Shown: positions 50,498-58,679 of the stretch, piece after piece
How the letters are laid out: every line of letters begins with the position of its first letter
How positions within the stretch are numbered: position 1 is the stretch's first letter
DNA from: an uncultured Gammaproteobacteria bacterium
GTDB taxonomy: Bacteria; Pseudomonadota; Gammaproteobacteria; Pseudomonadales; Pseudohongiellaceae
NCBI GenBank assembly: GCA_937898685.1
Contig: CALEJT010000003.1
Span: forward strand, 1 to 64,000
DNA: 64,000 nt
Direction: 5' to 3'
Program-made: the position numbers and the translations under genes
Notes under the pieces: generated by a model
The model's database searches: none
Seen by the model: the letters and a program-made list of their open reading frames with translations, nothing else
What the model was told of the DNA's origin: nothing

Positions 50498-51286
50498 TCA
50501 ATACCAGAACCGCAACCCACCAAGCCACGTCATCTCGTGCGTATCGAGACCCCGCGCATCGTACAAGGTCGCAGTGCCGCCGTGGAGGCTGCGATATTCC
50601 ACGCCGACGTAGGGAGTGAACTGGCGGTGCCATTCGTAGCGCAGTCGCAGTCCCAATGAAGTTTCATTCCAGCCTTTGCCAATTCCTGCGGCGAAGTCAT
50701 CTGCAAAAGAGTAGTTCAATTCGAGTCGCGGCTGCAGAATCAGGCGCTGCGTGAAGCGCAGTTCATATTCCGCTTCCATACGTGCACTCAGCTTACCGCT
50801 CTCACTCAAGAACGCAGCGAGATCCAACTCGAACCAATAGGGTGCCAAGCCCTGTACACCGATCACGGCATGGTGACGCCGTGGTCCCTCACCGTCGTCG
50901 ATACGCAAGCCCGCCTGCAGATCCCAATACGGCGCTACCGCGCGGCTGTAGAGGAGTTGTAGTTCGGCATGCTCGAGAACCTCTTCTTCGGTGTGGTACT
51001 CACCTTCGGTCTTGAGCCATAGCTTGCTCGAATCCGAGCCGTACCAACCCTGTGCTTCCCACATCTGCTGTTCGAACTCGGGCAGGTATTCGAAGCGCTC
51101 ACCGAACAGAAAGCCAGTCCTCATGCCACCATGTTCGTGCAGCAAGGTGGCATGCGCGTCTGTGCCGGACAACGCAGAGTCACTCGTACTTTCATTCGTA
51201 GTGCTGCCATGACCGTGTGCGGAGTGATCCTGCGCATGAAGCGGCGCAACCAATAGCGTCATTGCCGCCAATAGATGGCAACGCAT
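50498..51286 (-). CDS. copB: Copper resistance outer-membrane protein CopB
   Basis: The 262-residue protein has a signal peptide (cleavage at LHAQD, about residue 19), a His-rich stretch (HSAHGHG, LLHEHGGM) and the CopB domain (about 60-262). The C-terminal two thirds alternate strands as in an outer-membrane beta-barrel and end with aromatic FWY. ATG 51286 has GGGAGGTGG upstream and overlaps the copA stop codon by one base (TGATG), so an earlier in-frame start within copA is not needed. CopB helps bind or export copper at the outer membrane in partnership with CopA. Confidence 0.9.
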   Translation of the reverse strand: MRCHLLAAMTLLVAPLHAQDHSAHGHGSTTNESTSDSALSGTDAHATLLHEHGGMRTGFLFGERFEYLPEFEQQMWEAQGWYGSDSSKLWLKTEGEYHTEEEVLEHAELQLLYSRAVAPYWDLQAGLRIDDGEGPRRHHAVIGVQGLAPYWFELDLAAFLSESGKLSARMEAEYELRFTQRLILQPRLELNYSFADDFAAGIGKGWNETSLGLRLRYEWHRQFTPYVGVEYRSLHGGTATLYDARGLDTHEMTWLGGLRFWY

Positions 51287-53121
51287 CACACCACCTCCCG
51301 CACCGACACCACGCGCATCATGCCGGCGTGCATGTGGTAGAGCAGATGACAGTGGAAGGCCCAATCTCCGGGCGCATCGGCGGTGAGATCGATCGCGGCA
51401 CGCTCACCCGGCTTCAGAACGAGCGTATGTTTGCGCGGCGGATGCGTGTCGTCGCCGGTGACCACATCGAAGAACATGCCGTGCAGATGGATGGGATGCG
51501 GCATCATCGTGTCGTTGACGAGCCAGAGCCGCACGCGCTCGTGCAATCGCAGCGCTATGGGGCCCTGCACCTCAGAGAACTTCAGCCCATCGAAGGACCA
51601 CATGTAGCGCTCCATGTTGCCTGTCAGATGCAGCTCCAACTCACGTTCCGGGCTGCGACTATCGGGCTTGGGCGCCAGACTGTGCAGATCGGTGTAAACC
51701 AACACGCGATGCGCTTCATTTTCCAATCCCAACGGACGCTCGTGCAGACGCGCGACAGGATTGCTTGCCACACTGGCAACCCCCACTCCCCGCGCATGTG
51801 AATGTGGATAGTCACCCGTGTGATCGCTGTGATCCGGCGTCGACGCGGTCGTTCCATGCGCCTGCATCGTGGAATGATCCATCGCGGCGTGATCCCCAGC
51901 GGCCGCAGCGTGCTCATGCTGCATGGCGCCGTGGTTCATTGCCGAATGGTCCATGGTGCTGTGATCCATCTCCGGTTGAACCGACTGAGAGGCCTGCCCC
52001 ATGGCGGCGTGGTCCATGCCCATGTCCTTCATCGTCAGAAGCGGGCGCGGACGTAGCGGCGGTACGGGAGCCTCCATGCCGAGACGCGGAGCCAAGGTGG
52101 CGCGCGCGTAGCCGCAGAAATCATTGGTCTCCGCCATCACGGTGTACGCACGTTCCTCCTGTGGTCGCACGATGACGTCATAGGTTTCCGCCGTACCGAT
52201 TTGAAACTCATCGATTTCGACCGGCTGCACGTTCTGACCATCGGCCTGTACCACGGTCATCGGCAATCCCGGTATGCGCACGTTGAAGATGCTCATCGAC
52301 GAGGCATTGATGAAGCGCAAACGAACACGCTCGCCCGGCACGAACAAAGCCGTGAAATTTTCGGCGGGACTGTGGCCATTGATCAAATAGGTGTAGGTAG
52401 CGCCGGTCACGTCGGCGAGATCGGTGGGACTCATGCGCATCTCGCCCCACATCCTGCGCTCGGCCAGCGTGGCTGCTAAGCCTCCCTGCCGCACATCGCG
52501 AAAAAAGTCGCCCACGGTACGCTGTTGGAAGTTGTAGTTGTCGCCCATGCTCTTGAGCTTGGCGTACACACGCTCTGGACGTTCGAAAGTCCAGTCCGAC
52601 AGCAGGATCACGTACTCACGTTCATAGCCGTAGGGCTCGGGTTCCGCCGGGTCGATGATGATGGGCCCGTAGTGGCCGATCTGCTCCTGCAAACCAGAAT
52701 GACTGTGATACCAGTACGTGCCCGCCTGTTTGATGGGAAAACGATAGGTAAAGCTTGTCCCTGGTTTGATACCGGCAAAGCTCACTCCCGGCACTCCATC
52801 CATTTGCGCCGGCAACAGGAGACCGTGCCAATGAATGGAAGTGTCTTCGTCCAAATCGTTGTGCACACGCAAGGTCACTTCCGTGCCTTCACGCCAGCGC
52901 AACAGCGGCGCAGGGAACTGTCCGTTGATGGTGATCGGTCGCGCCTTCTTGCCTGCTACCGCTTGGCGGGCCCTGGCCACATGCAGATCGAATTCGGTTC
53001 CGCTCAGCGCCGCGTTTGCTTGTAAACCTTCCGCCGCGCGCGCCCAGGGCGGCAGCAACCATCGCCAGGCAAGCATGCCGCCGAGGCCAGCCGCCTGATG
53101 TAGAAACGCACGTCTTCGCAT
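51286..53121 (-). CDS. copA: Periplasmic multicopper oxidase CopA (copper resistance)
   Basis: The 611-residue protein has a Tat signal (MRRRAFLHQAAGLGGMLAW) and three cupredoxin domains. Type 2/3 and type 1 copper ligands are in SIHWHGLLLP, GTYWYHSHSG, HPIHLHGMFF and WAFHCHLLYHMHAGMM. A Met/His-rich insert at about 355-440 repeats MDHxxM-like units (MDHSTMDHSAMNHG) and binds extra Cu(I). I start at 53121: AGAGG is nine bases upstream, whereas it abuts the ATG at 53130 with no spacing. CopA oxidises Cu(I) in the periplasm. It is followed by copB with a one-base overlap and preceded by a small Cys/His-rich gene. Confidence 0.94.
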   Translation of the reverse strand: MRRRAFLHQAAGLGGMLAWRWLLPPWARAAEGLQANAALSGTEFDLHVARARQAVAGKKARPITINGQFPAPLLRWREGTEVTLRVHNDLDEDTSIHWHGLLLPAQMDGVPGVSFAGIKPGTSFTYRFPIKQAGTYWYHSHSGLQEQIGHYGPIIIDPAEPEPYGYEREYVILLSDWTFERPERVYAKLKSMGDNYNFQQRTVGDFFRDVRQGGLAATLAERRMWGEMRMSPTDLADVTGATYTYLINGHSPAENFTALFVPGERVRLRFINASSMSIFNVRIPGLPMTVVQADGQNVQPVEIDEFQIGTAETYDVIVRPQEERAYTVMAETNDFCGYARATLAPRLGMEAPVPPLRPRPLLTMKDMGMDHAAMGQASQSVQPEMDHSTMDHSAMNHGAMQHEHAAAAGDHAAMDHSTMQAHGTTASTPDHSDHTGDYPHSHARGVGVASVASNPVARLHERPLGLENEAHRVLVYTDLHSLAPKPDSRSPERELELHLTGNMERYMWSFDGLKFSEVQGPIALRLHERVRLWLVNDTMMPHPIHLHGMFFDVVTGDDTHPPRKHTLVLKPGERAAIDLTADAPGDWAFHCHLLYHMHAGMMRVVSVREVV

Positions 53122-53212
53122 GCTGCTCATCCTCTGATGTTCGAAGTGAAATCCGCTGACAGGGCAATGCCGCCCTGCCCACGGAGCGATGCCACATGAA
53201 GTGGAGCCTGGC

Positions 53213-53608
53213 TCAGACTATGGGTGGTCGAAAGGGAAGTGAGGGTTGTGGTGAAGGCGCAGCCTGCTCTGGTCCCGGCCAGCTTCGTGCACCAACGAAG
53301 GGAATTCGCGCCGTTACTTCATCAACGACGAGCAGTGAATTCGAACAGGAAGAAAGACAAGAGTGATCGCAGGCGAGAACGCCGAGCAGCGCGTCGGAAG
53401 ATTCTTCGTATTGCATCTCCGTATGCCTCGCATGCTGATGGGATGTGCTCGCATGCTGGTGAGGCATCGAATGATCGTCGTGTACCTGCTCGACTCGCGC
53501 CGAAGTCCTTTCTCCCAAACAGCACCACATCAAACTCGCCGCCACGCTTTGCCCGCAGAAGCTCAGCAGCAGAAGGAAGATCAGGAGGAAGGATGGGCGA
53601 CGAGGCAT
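53213..53608 (-). CDS. Small Cys/His-rich exported protein upstream of copA
   Basis: The 131-residue protein starts with a hydrophobic signal or anchor (PSFLLIFLLLLSFCGQSVAASL, about 4-27), followed by MWCCLGE, a His-rich loop (HDDHSMPHQHAS, HQHARHTEM) and a second Cys/His cluster (LACDHSCLSSCSNSLL). Such residues suggest metal binding, and the position 91 nt before copA suggests copper. The tail is Pro-rich. ATG 53608 is chosen because the signal begins there; in-frame starts further upstream (53644) add residues before it. No family assignment. Confidence 0.62.
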   Translation of the reverse strand: MPRRPSFLLIFLLLLSFCGQSVAASLMWCCLGERTSARVEQVHDDHSMPHQHASTSHQHARHTEMQYEESSDALLGVLACDHSCLSSCSNSLLVVDEVTARIPFVGARSWPGPEQAAPSPQPSLPFRPPIV

Positions 53609-53740
53609 GGCGTCTAGCCTAATACCGGCAACCATGAGGCGCAATCATACCCGCGCAGGGCTTGGTTCGCGCGCGGGCTTTTCGTATGGTGCTGCATGGC
53701 CGAGCTCGATCGCTCGGTACCATCCAAAGAGGATCCCGTC

Positions 53741-54655
53741 ATGACGAGCTGGCAAGATGCCGCGCCCCCGCGCACAGAGGACAGCAACTCCAATCCCATC
53801 GACGTCACCATCATTCCACGTGCGCGCGACATCGGCGACTTCACCGTGCGCCGTGCCTTGCCGGCTCAGCAGCGCATGTCCGTCGGCCCCTTCGTATTCT
53901 TCGACCAGATGGGGCCGGCGACCTTCGAGGAAAATCAGGCCATCGACGTGCGGCCGCATCCTCACATCGGCCTGTCCACGATCACCTGGTTGTTCGAAGG
54001 CGAAATCCGTCATCGCGACAGCCTTGGCAGCGATCTCGTCATTCGTCCCGGTGAAGTGAATTGGATGACGGCCGGACGCGGCATCGTGCATTCGGAACGC
54101 TCACCACAATCGGAACGTCGCGCGGGTGCGCGTTTGTCAGGCATCCAGTCGTGGGTGGCCCTGCCCAAGGACAAGGAAGACTGTGATCCCAGCTTTCAGC
54201 ACTATACCCGCGAGCACATTCCGCGCTTGGATGACAAGGGAGTGCAATTGGACGTGATCGTCGGCTCCGCCTTCGGCAAGAGCTCGCAGGTGCAAACGAT
54301 CAGTCCCACGCTCTATGCCGAGCTGCGTCTGCAGGAAGGACAGCGTTTCGAACTCCCCGTGCTGGCCGAAGAACAAGCGGTCTACGTGGCCGAAGGCAGT
54401 CTCGAAATCGGCGGGAGCAGGTTTGGCGATGGCACGCTGGCCGTGCTCAAGCCAGAAACTGCCGCAACGTTGCGAGCCTTGGAAAATACGCGCTGCATGC
54501 TGCTCGGTGGCGATGCTCTCGATGGTCCGCGCGTCGTATGGTGGAACTTCGTGTCGAGCTCGCGCGAGCGGATCGAGCAGGCCAAGGATGATTGGCGTCA
54601 GGGTCGCTTCGCAATGGTGGAAGGCGATCCGGAATTCATTCCCCTGCCCGACTGA
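53741..54655 (+). CDS. Pirin family protein
   Basis: The 304-residue protein has the pirin N-terminal cupin (about 20-135) with metal ligands in DVRPHPHIGLSTITWLFEG and the later His/Glu pair (VNWMTAGRGIVHSER), plus the pirin C-terminal cupin (about 180-280). Bacterial pirins have been reported to act as quercetin dioxygenases or redox-linked regulators; the role here is open. ATG 53741 has AAGAGG nine bases upstream; a start 45 nt earlier lacks this. The gene ends 12 nt from the convergent ald gene. Confidence 0.9.
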   Translation: MTSWQDAAPPRTEDSNSNPIDVTIIPRARDIGDFTVRRALPAQQRMSVGPFVFFDQMGPATFEENQAIDVRPHPHIGLSTITWLFEGEIRHRDSLGSDLVIRPGEVNWMTAGRGIVHSERSPQSERRAGARLSGIQSWVALPKDKEDCDPSFQHYTREHIPRLDDKGVQLDVIVGSAFGKSSQVQTISPTLYAELRLQEGQRFELPVLAEEQAVYVAEGSLEIGGSRFGDGTLAVLKPETAATLRALENTRCMLLGGDALDGPRVVWWNFVSSSRERIEQAKDDWRQGRFAMVEGDPEFIPLPD

Positions 54656-54667
54656 GCCAAGCGAATT

Positions 54668-55783
54668 TCAGGCGACCAAGCTTTCCGGTGCGGTGAATGG
54701 CAATCCATGCGCCTGCGCCACCGCTTCGTGACAGAGAATCCCATCGTGCACGTTGAGGCCACGCAGAAAGCCGGGATCGCTGCGCAGTGCCTCACGCCAT
54801 CCGAGATTCGCCAACTTCACCACGTAGGGCAACGTGGCATTGTTGAGACCAAAGGTCGACGTGCGCGGCACGATGCCCGGCATGTTGGTAACGCAGTAAT
54901 GCACGACGCCATCGACCACGAAGGTGGGAGCGGAATGCGTGGTCGGTCGTGAAGTTTCGAAGCAACCACCCTGGTCGATGGCCACGTCGACCACCACTGA
55001 ACCCGGCTTCATACGCCTGATGATGTCGCGTGTGAGCAGCTTGGGTGCGGCGCCTCCTGCAATCAGCACCGCACCAATCACGAGATCGGATTCGAGGGCA
55101 TATTTCTCGATGCTTGCGTGGGTGGAGTAGACACAATTCACGCGTCCGGCGAAGGCGTTATCGAGTTGGCGCAGACGCGGCACGGAGTTGTCGAGGATGG
55201 TGACGCGGGCCCCCATGCCCTTCGCGATGTAGGCAGCGTTCTCACCGACGATGCCACCACCGAGAATCAATACCTGTGCGGACTGCACGCCAGGTACGCC
55301 ACCGAGCAAGATGCCGGCGCCACCATTGCCGCGCTCCAGACAGGTGGCACCCGCCTGCACTGCCAATCGACCCGCCACTTCACTCATCGGAGCGAGCAAG
55401 GGGCGCGCACCATCGGCGCTCGTCACGGTTTCGTAGGCGATGCCGGTCACTCCGCTTTGCAACAATCCCTGCGTGAGCGCCAGATCCGGCGCGAGATGGA
55501 GATAGGTGAAGAGGATCTGACCACGCCGCAACATCCCGATTTCCTGCGGCTGAGGCTCTTTCACCTTCACGATCATGTCTGCCCGTTCAAAAATCTCCGG
55601 AGCTGACGCGATCACTTCGGCACCGGCAACGCGATAGTCATCGTCGCTCACACCGATGCCAGCGCCGAGTCCACTCTGTACGACCACCTGGTGACCATTG
55701 CGTACGAGTTCGACGACCGAATGCGGCACGAGTCCCGCACGATATTCGTTGTCCTTTATTTCGCGCGGCACTCCTACCAGCAT
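54668..55783 (-). CDS. ald: Alanine dehydrogenase
   Basis: The 371-residue protein matches family length and motifs. The N-terminal MLVGVPREIKDNEYRAGLVP contains the substrate Arg and, further on, the catalytic Lys (KVKEPQ). The His is in FTYLHLAPD. The NAD-binding Rossmann fold follows (VLILGGGIVGENAAYIAKGMGA in pieces), then the catalytic Asp region VAIDQGGCFETSRPTTH and TFGLNNATLPYV. It catalyses reversible NAD-dependent deamination of L-alanine to pyruvate and ammonia. Start 55783 is set by AAGGAGG eight bases upstream; the longer frame is an artefact of the GC-rich strand. Confidence 0.95.
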   Translation of the reverse strand: MLVGVPREIKDNEYRAGLVPHSVVELVRNGHQVVVQSGLGAGIGVSDDDYRVAGAEVIASAPEIFERADMIVKVKEPQPQEIGMLRRGQILFTYLHLAPDLALTQGLLQSGVTGIAYETVTSADGARPLLAPMSEVAGRLAVQAGATCLERGNGGAGILLGGVPGVQSAQVLILGGGIVGENAAYIAKGMGARVTILDNSVPRLRQLDNAFAGRVNCVYSTHASIEKYALESDLVIGAVLIAGGAAPKLLTRDIIRRMKPGSVVVDVAIDQGGCFETSRPTTHSAPTFVVDGVVHYCVTNMPGIVPRTSTFGLNNATLPYVVKLANLGWREALRSDPGFLRGLNVHDGILCHEAVAQAHGLPFTAPESLVA

Positions 55784-55803
55784 CTCTGCCTCCTTGCTCG
55801 TAC

Positions 55804-56406
55804 TTACGGTCGATACCAATAGGCGGCGTGACAGGCTTCGCAGGCCTGATTCAGGTCGGCGCCGGTCTCCGTCAACGCGAAGATGTCGCGCCGATCGATG
55901 GCATCCAGCACCTCGCGTGTCATGTTGAGCATGCCTTCGGCGATGGCATTCCAATCGTCGCGGTTCTGTGTACGCAGCTCGGTGATTTCGGCGGCGGAAT
56001 ATTGGAAGTCCTGGCGCACGAGATCGTAGTCCGCGCCGATCTCGCGGCCTTCGAGCGTCAAACCGTGCGCCGACTCGAGCAGGATGATTGCACTCTGATG
56101 CAGTCCTTCCCAATCCATGTCGTTGACCGGCATGGTCTCCTCCACGCCACCGGGCGTAGCGATGTAGCTCACCGAACGCCACACACGCTGCGCATTGGGC
56201 TCGATGACATCGCGCATCAGTTCATGCAGAGAAACGGGCGGTGGATTCGCCGCGGTCGCAGCACTCGTGGCAGGCGCTGGTGTTCCGACAGATGTAGCGG
56301 GAGGCGTTTCTACCGGCTCTTCAGGCTCTGCAACCTGGGGTTCACCACAGGCAACGAGCAGCAGCGAGAAGAGGGAAGCAAGGATGTAAGCGTTTTGATT
56401 CTTCAT
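55804..56406 (-). CDS. Cytochrome c'-like lipoprotein (class II cytochrome c)
   Basis: The 200-residue protein has a lipobox (LLLVAC, Cys20), a Pro/Ala/Thr/Glu-rich linker (about 21-58) and a four-helix-like domain. The heme motif CEACH sits near the C-terminus (NQACEACHAAYWYRP), as in class II cytochromes c'. The helix I region (LMRDVIEPNAQRVW) supports this class. Cytochromes c' bind NO or shuttle electrons; the linker and lipid anchor would tether this one to a membrane. It lies 20 nt upstream of ald on the same strand and 19 nt downstream of folK. Confidence 0.84.
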   Translation of the reverse strand: MKNQNAYILASLFSLLLVACGEPQVAEPEEPVETPPATSVGTPAPATSAATAANPPPVSLHELMRDVIEPNAQRVWRSVSYIATPGGVEETMPVNDMDWEGLHQSAIILLESAHGLTLEGREIGADYDLVRQDFQYSAAEITELRTQNRDDWNAIAEGMLNMTREVLDAIDRRDIFALTETGADLNQACEACHAAYWYRP

Positions 56407-56425
56407 GGCTGCTGGCTCGACACCC

Positions 56426-56974
56426 TCAAGTCAGTGCGGCGCTCGAAATACGCCGTTCATGCCAAATGAAATCCACCGGCCTGATGGCCTGGTCCCCCGG
56501 CGCGAAATCTTGCCACAACTCTGCATAGCTGCGCTGAAGTTGCGGATGCTTTTCCTTCGGCGCCAGCACGGCGAGCGGCCAAAGTACGTAGGCAGCTTCG
56601 ATGAGCTCGGGTCGCGGCAACTGTATGCCATCGACCTTGCCGCTGAGCTTGCCGTAGGTGAGCAAGTCGATGTCGATGCTCACCGCACCTTCGGGCAACG
56701 AAGGACGGCGACGTCCCAGCTTGGTTTCGAGCGCCTTGATCCAATCCCGCAACTCACCGGGTTTCAATTCGGTCTCGATGGCAGCGACGAGATTGAGATA
56801 GGGCGCACCGCCACCCTTGGCTTCGCTTTCGAAGACGGGCGACAGTGCGAGATCGTGAAATTGCAGCAGGAGAGAATCGAGTGCAGCAGAAAGGTGTTCC
56901 TCTGCGCGATGGTTGCTGCCGATACCGAGGAATACGCGCGGCACGTCAGGACACCGCAGTGGTACGCGAGCCAC
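56426..56974 (-). CDS. folK: HPPK, 2-amino-4-hydroxy-6-hydroxymethyldihydropteridine pyrophosphokinase
   Basis: The 182-residue protein has VFLGIGSNHRAEEHL (family start), PYLNLVAAIETELKP, LETKLGRRRP and the Mg-binding DxD in SIDIDLLTYG, followed by RPELIEAAYVLWPLAVLAP. It transfers pyrophosphate from ATP to the pterin in folate synthesis. The usual Arg just before the DxD motif is replaced (PEGAVSIDID), a small departure from the common GPRxIDIDL. It overlaps the end of folB by 29 nt, so the two folate genes are coupled. Confidence 0.9.
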   Translation of the reverse strand: MARVPLRCPDVPRVFLGIGSNHRAEEHLSAALDSLLLQFHDLALSPVFESEAKGGGAPYLNLVAAIETELKPGELRDWIKALETKLGRRRPSLPEGAVSIDIDLLTYGKLSGKVDGIQLPRPELIEAAYVLWPLAVLAPKEKHPQLQRSYAELWQDFAPGDQAIRPVDFIWHERRISSAALT

Positions 56975-57314
56975 GCTCGATGATGACGCCGACGGAACGC
57001 GCGCCGGTCAACGCCGCAGGCTTGCCGATCTTCACACGTACCCATGGTGCCCCGAACTCGTTCATCACGAGCTTGGCGATGTCTTCCGCCATGGTTTCGA
57101 TCAACTGCACGCGGCTCTGTTCGATGTATTCGGTGACACGCACGCAGACCTGCTTGTAGTCGACCACGTGCGCAACGTCATCGCTCGCCGAGGCGGCGCG
57201 GATGTCGCAGGCGATGTCGAGATCGACGCTCACCGGTTGCTTGATCTCGCGTTCCCAGTCGTAGACGCCGATGACGGTCTTAACTTCGAGATCTCTGATG
57301 TAGACGATATCCAT
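56946..57314 (-). CDS. folB: Dihydroneopterin aldolase
   Basis: The 122-residue protein has the FolB motif set: IRDLEVKTVIGVYDWEREIKQPVSVDLDI in segments, the Tyr/Glu pocket, VDYKQVCVRVTEYIEQSRVQLIETMAEDIA and the C-terminal VRVKIGKPAAL. It converts dihydroneopterin to hydroxymethyldihydropterin, the substrate of the overlapping folK product. Start 57314 (MDIVYIRDLE) has AGGAAACAGG upstream. It lies 17 nt downstream of tsaD on the same strand. Confidence 0.93.
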   Translation of the reverse strand: MDIVYIRDLEVKTVIGVYDWEREIKQPVSVDLDIACDIRAASASDDVAHVVDYKQVCVRVTEYIEQSRVQLIETMAEDIAKLVMNEFGAPWVRVKIGKPAALTGARSVGVIIERGSRTTAVS

Positions 57315-57331
57315 CCTGTTTCCTGATTGAG

Positions 57332-58366
57332 TCATTGCGCCTTGACGGGAGGCAGTGTTTCGAGATTCCAGCGCGGTCGCACCTGAATGCCGAGATCGTC
57401 GTGCTGACCGGCCAGAAGGCGCTGACAGCCGGCGAAGGCGATCATGGCGCCGTTGTCCGAACAGAAGCGCAGTTCCGGGCAATATAAAGTGGCGCGTTCT
57501 TCCTTCACCAGATTTTCCAAGGCCTCGCGCAGACGCTTGTTGGCGCTCACGCCACCGGCGATCAGCAGGCCTTTGAAGCCCGTCTGTTCGAGTGCACGCC
57601 GGCATTTGATCACGAGGGTTCCCACCACCGCTTCCTGGAAGGCGCGCGCGATGTCGGCGCGGATCTGTTCATCCAGCTTGCCCTGCCCGCCGTGCTCATT
57701 GATGGTGTTCAGCACGTACGTTTTCAGACCACTGAAGCTGAAATCGAGGCCGGGCCGATTCGTCATCGGTCTTGGAAATTCGAAACGTCCGGGCGTGCCC
57801 TGCTCCGCCAGCTTCGCCACCTGCGGCCCACCGGGATAGGGCAGGCCCAGCATCTTGGCGACCTTGTCGAAGGCTTCGCCCGCGGCGTCGTCCACGGATT
57901 CGCCGAGCAATTTGTACGAACCGATGCCTTCCACCGCGACGAGCTGCGTGTGTCCACCGGACACCAACAGGGCCACGAAGGGGAAATCCGGACGCGGGTC
58001 GCTCATCAGCGGCGCCAGCAGATGGCCTTCCATGTGATGAACGCCGATGACTGGCACGTTCCATGCTAGACCTAGAGCGCGCGCAATCGAGCCGCCGACG
58101 AGCAGTGCTCCGGCCAGTCCTGGCCCGGCCGTGTAGGCAATGCCGTCGATGTCACGGCCCGAGCAGCCGGCCTGTTCCAGCACGGCGTCGACGAGTGGCA
58201 GGGTTTTGCGGATGTGGTCGCGGGAGGCCAGTTCCGGCACTACCCCGCCGTAGATGCGGTGCAGCTCGATCTGGCTGTGGAGGGCATCCGCCAGCAGGCC
58301 GCGCTCGCTGTCGTACAGCGCCACCCCGGTTTCGTCGCAAGAACTTTCGATGCCTAGAACCAACAT
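57332..58366 (-). CDS. tsaD: tRNA N6-adenosine threonylcarbamoyltransferase TsaD
   Basis: The 344-residue protein begins MLVLGIESSCDETGVALYD and has the metal motif HHMEGH, the ASKHA nucleotide loops (LLVSGGHTQLV, GEAFDKVAKMLGLPYPGGP) and LLIAGGVSANKRLR near the C-terminus. It transfers the threonylcarbamoyl group to A37 of ANN-decoding tRNAs with TsaB/TsaE, which are not in this window. As in other gammaproteobacteria it is divergent from the rpsU-dnaG-rpoD region, here with mltD in between. It heads a probable tsaD-folB-folK transcript. Confidence 0.96.
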   Translation of the reverse strand: MLVLGIESSCDETGVALYDSERGLLADALHSQIELHRIYGGVVPELASRDHIRKTLPLVDAVLEQAGCSGRDIDGIAYTAGPGLAGALLVGGSIARALGLAWNVPVIGVHHMEGHLLAPLMSDPRPDFPFVALLVSGGHTQLVAVEGIGSYKLLGESVDDAAGEAFDKVAKMLGLPYPGGPQVAKLAEQGTPGRFEFPRPMTNRPGLDFSFSGLKTYVLNTINEHGGQGKLDEQIRADIARAFQEAVVGTLVIKCRRALEQTGFKGLLIAGGVSANKRLREALENLVKEERATLYCPELRFCSDNGAMIAFAGCQRLLAGQHDDLGIQVRPRWNLETLPPVKAQ

Positions 58367-58679
58367 GGACGGGTACGGAGTGCGTGGAAAAAAGGACGCG
58401 AATCATAGCACAGCGACACGCCGCAGCTCTGACTCAACCATTGGGGAACTTATCGACGGCTGAGCTGCTCTCAGCCTGGGTGGCCGCCAGAATCCTGGCT
58501 TAAATCTGACATAAAGCTAAGCTAATTCTGAATAAATGCTGGCAATGTGCCACTTAATCTGGCAAGGTCCAGTCCAACTCGAATTACTGTTGAGTTCCGG
58601 TGCCCCGCCGGACGTCAGGACAGCAGTAGGTCCGGGCCTCAAAAGTACGTATGACTCGCGACCGTAAAACGCAGTTTTC
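58367..58679. other. Divergent intergenic region between tsaD and mltD
   Basis: This 313-nt gap has no gene I can support. It contains the tsaD promoter candidate (58402-58410, minus strand) and an AT-rich patch at about 58500-58545. That patch has CTGACA (58506-58511), which could be a -35 for mltD, but the matching -10 is poor. Nothing else stands out. Confidence 0.6.
58402..58410 (-). promoter_or_regulatory. tsaD: Extended -10 promoter candidate for tsaD
   Basis: Read on the minus strand, TGC is followed by TATGAT (58407-58402), five of six matches plus the extended TGn element, 35 nt before the tsaD ATG. A TTGAGT lies further upstream but with a 24-nt spacer, so the -35 is weak. Confidence 0.45.

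Noticed and set aside
53131..53212. Small stem CAGGGC/GCCCTG before copA as a copper operator
   Set aside because: Only six base pairs, no match to known CopR/CueR sites and no visible promoter next to it.
55784..56182. N-terminal extension of alanine dehydrogenase (133 codons)
   Set aside because: It overlaps the cytochrome c'-like gene in another frame, and AAGGAGG marks the standard family start at 55783.
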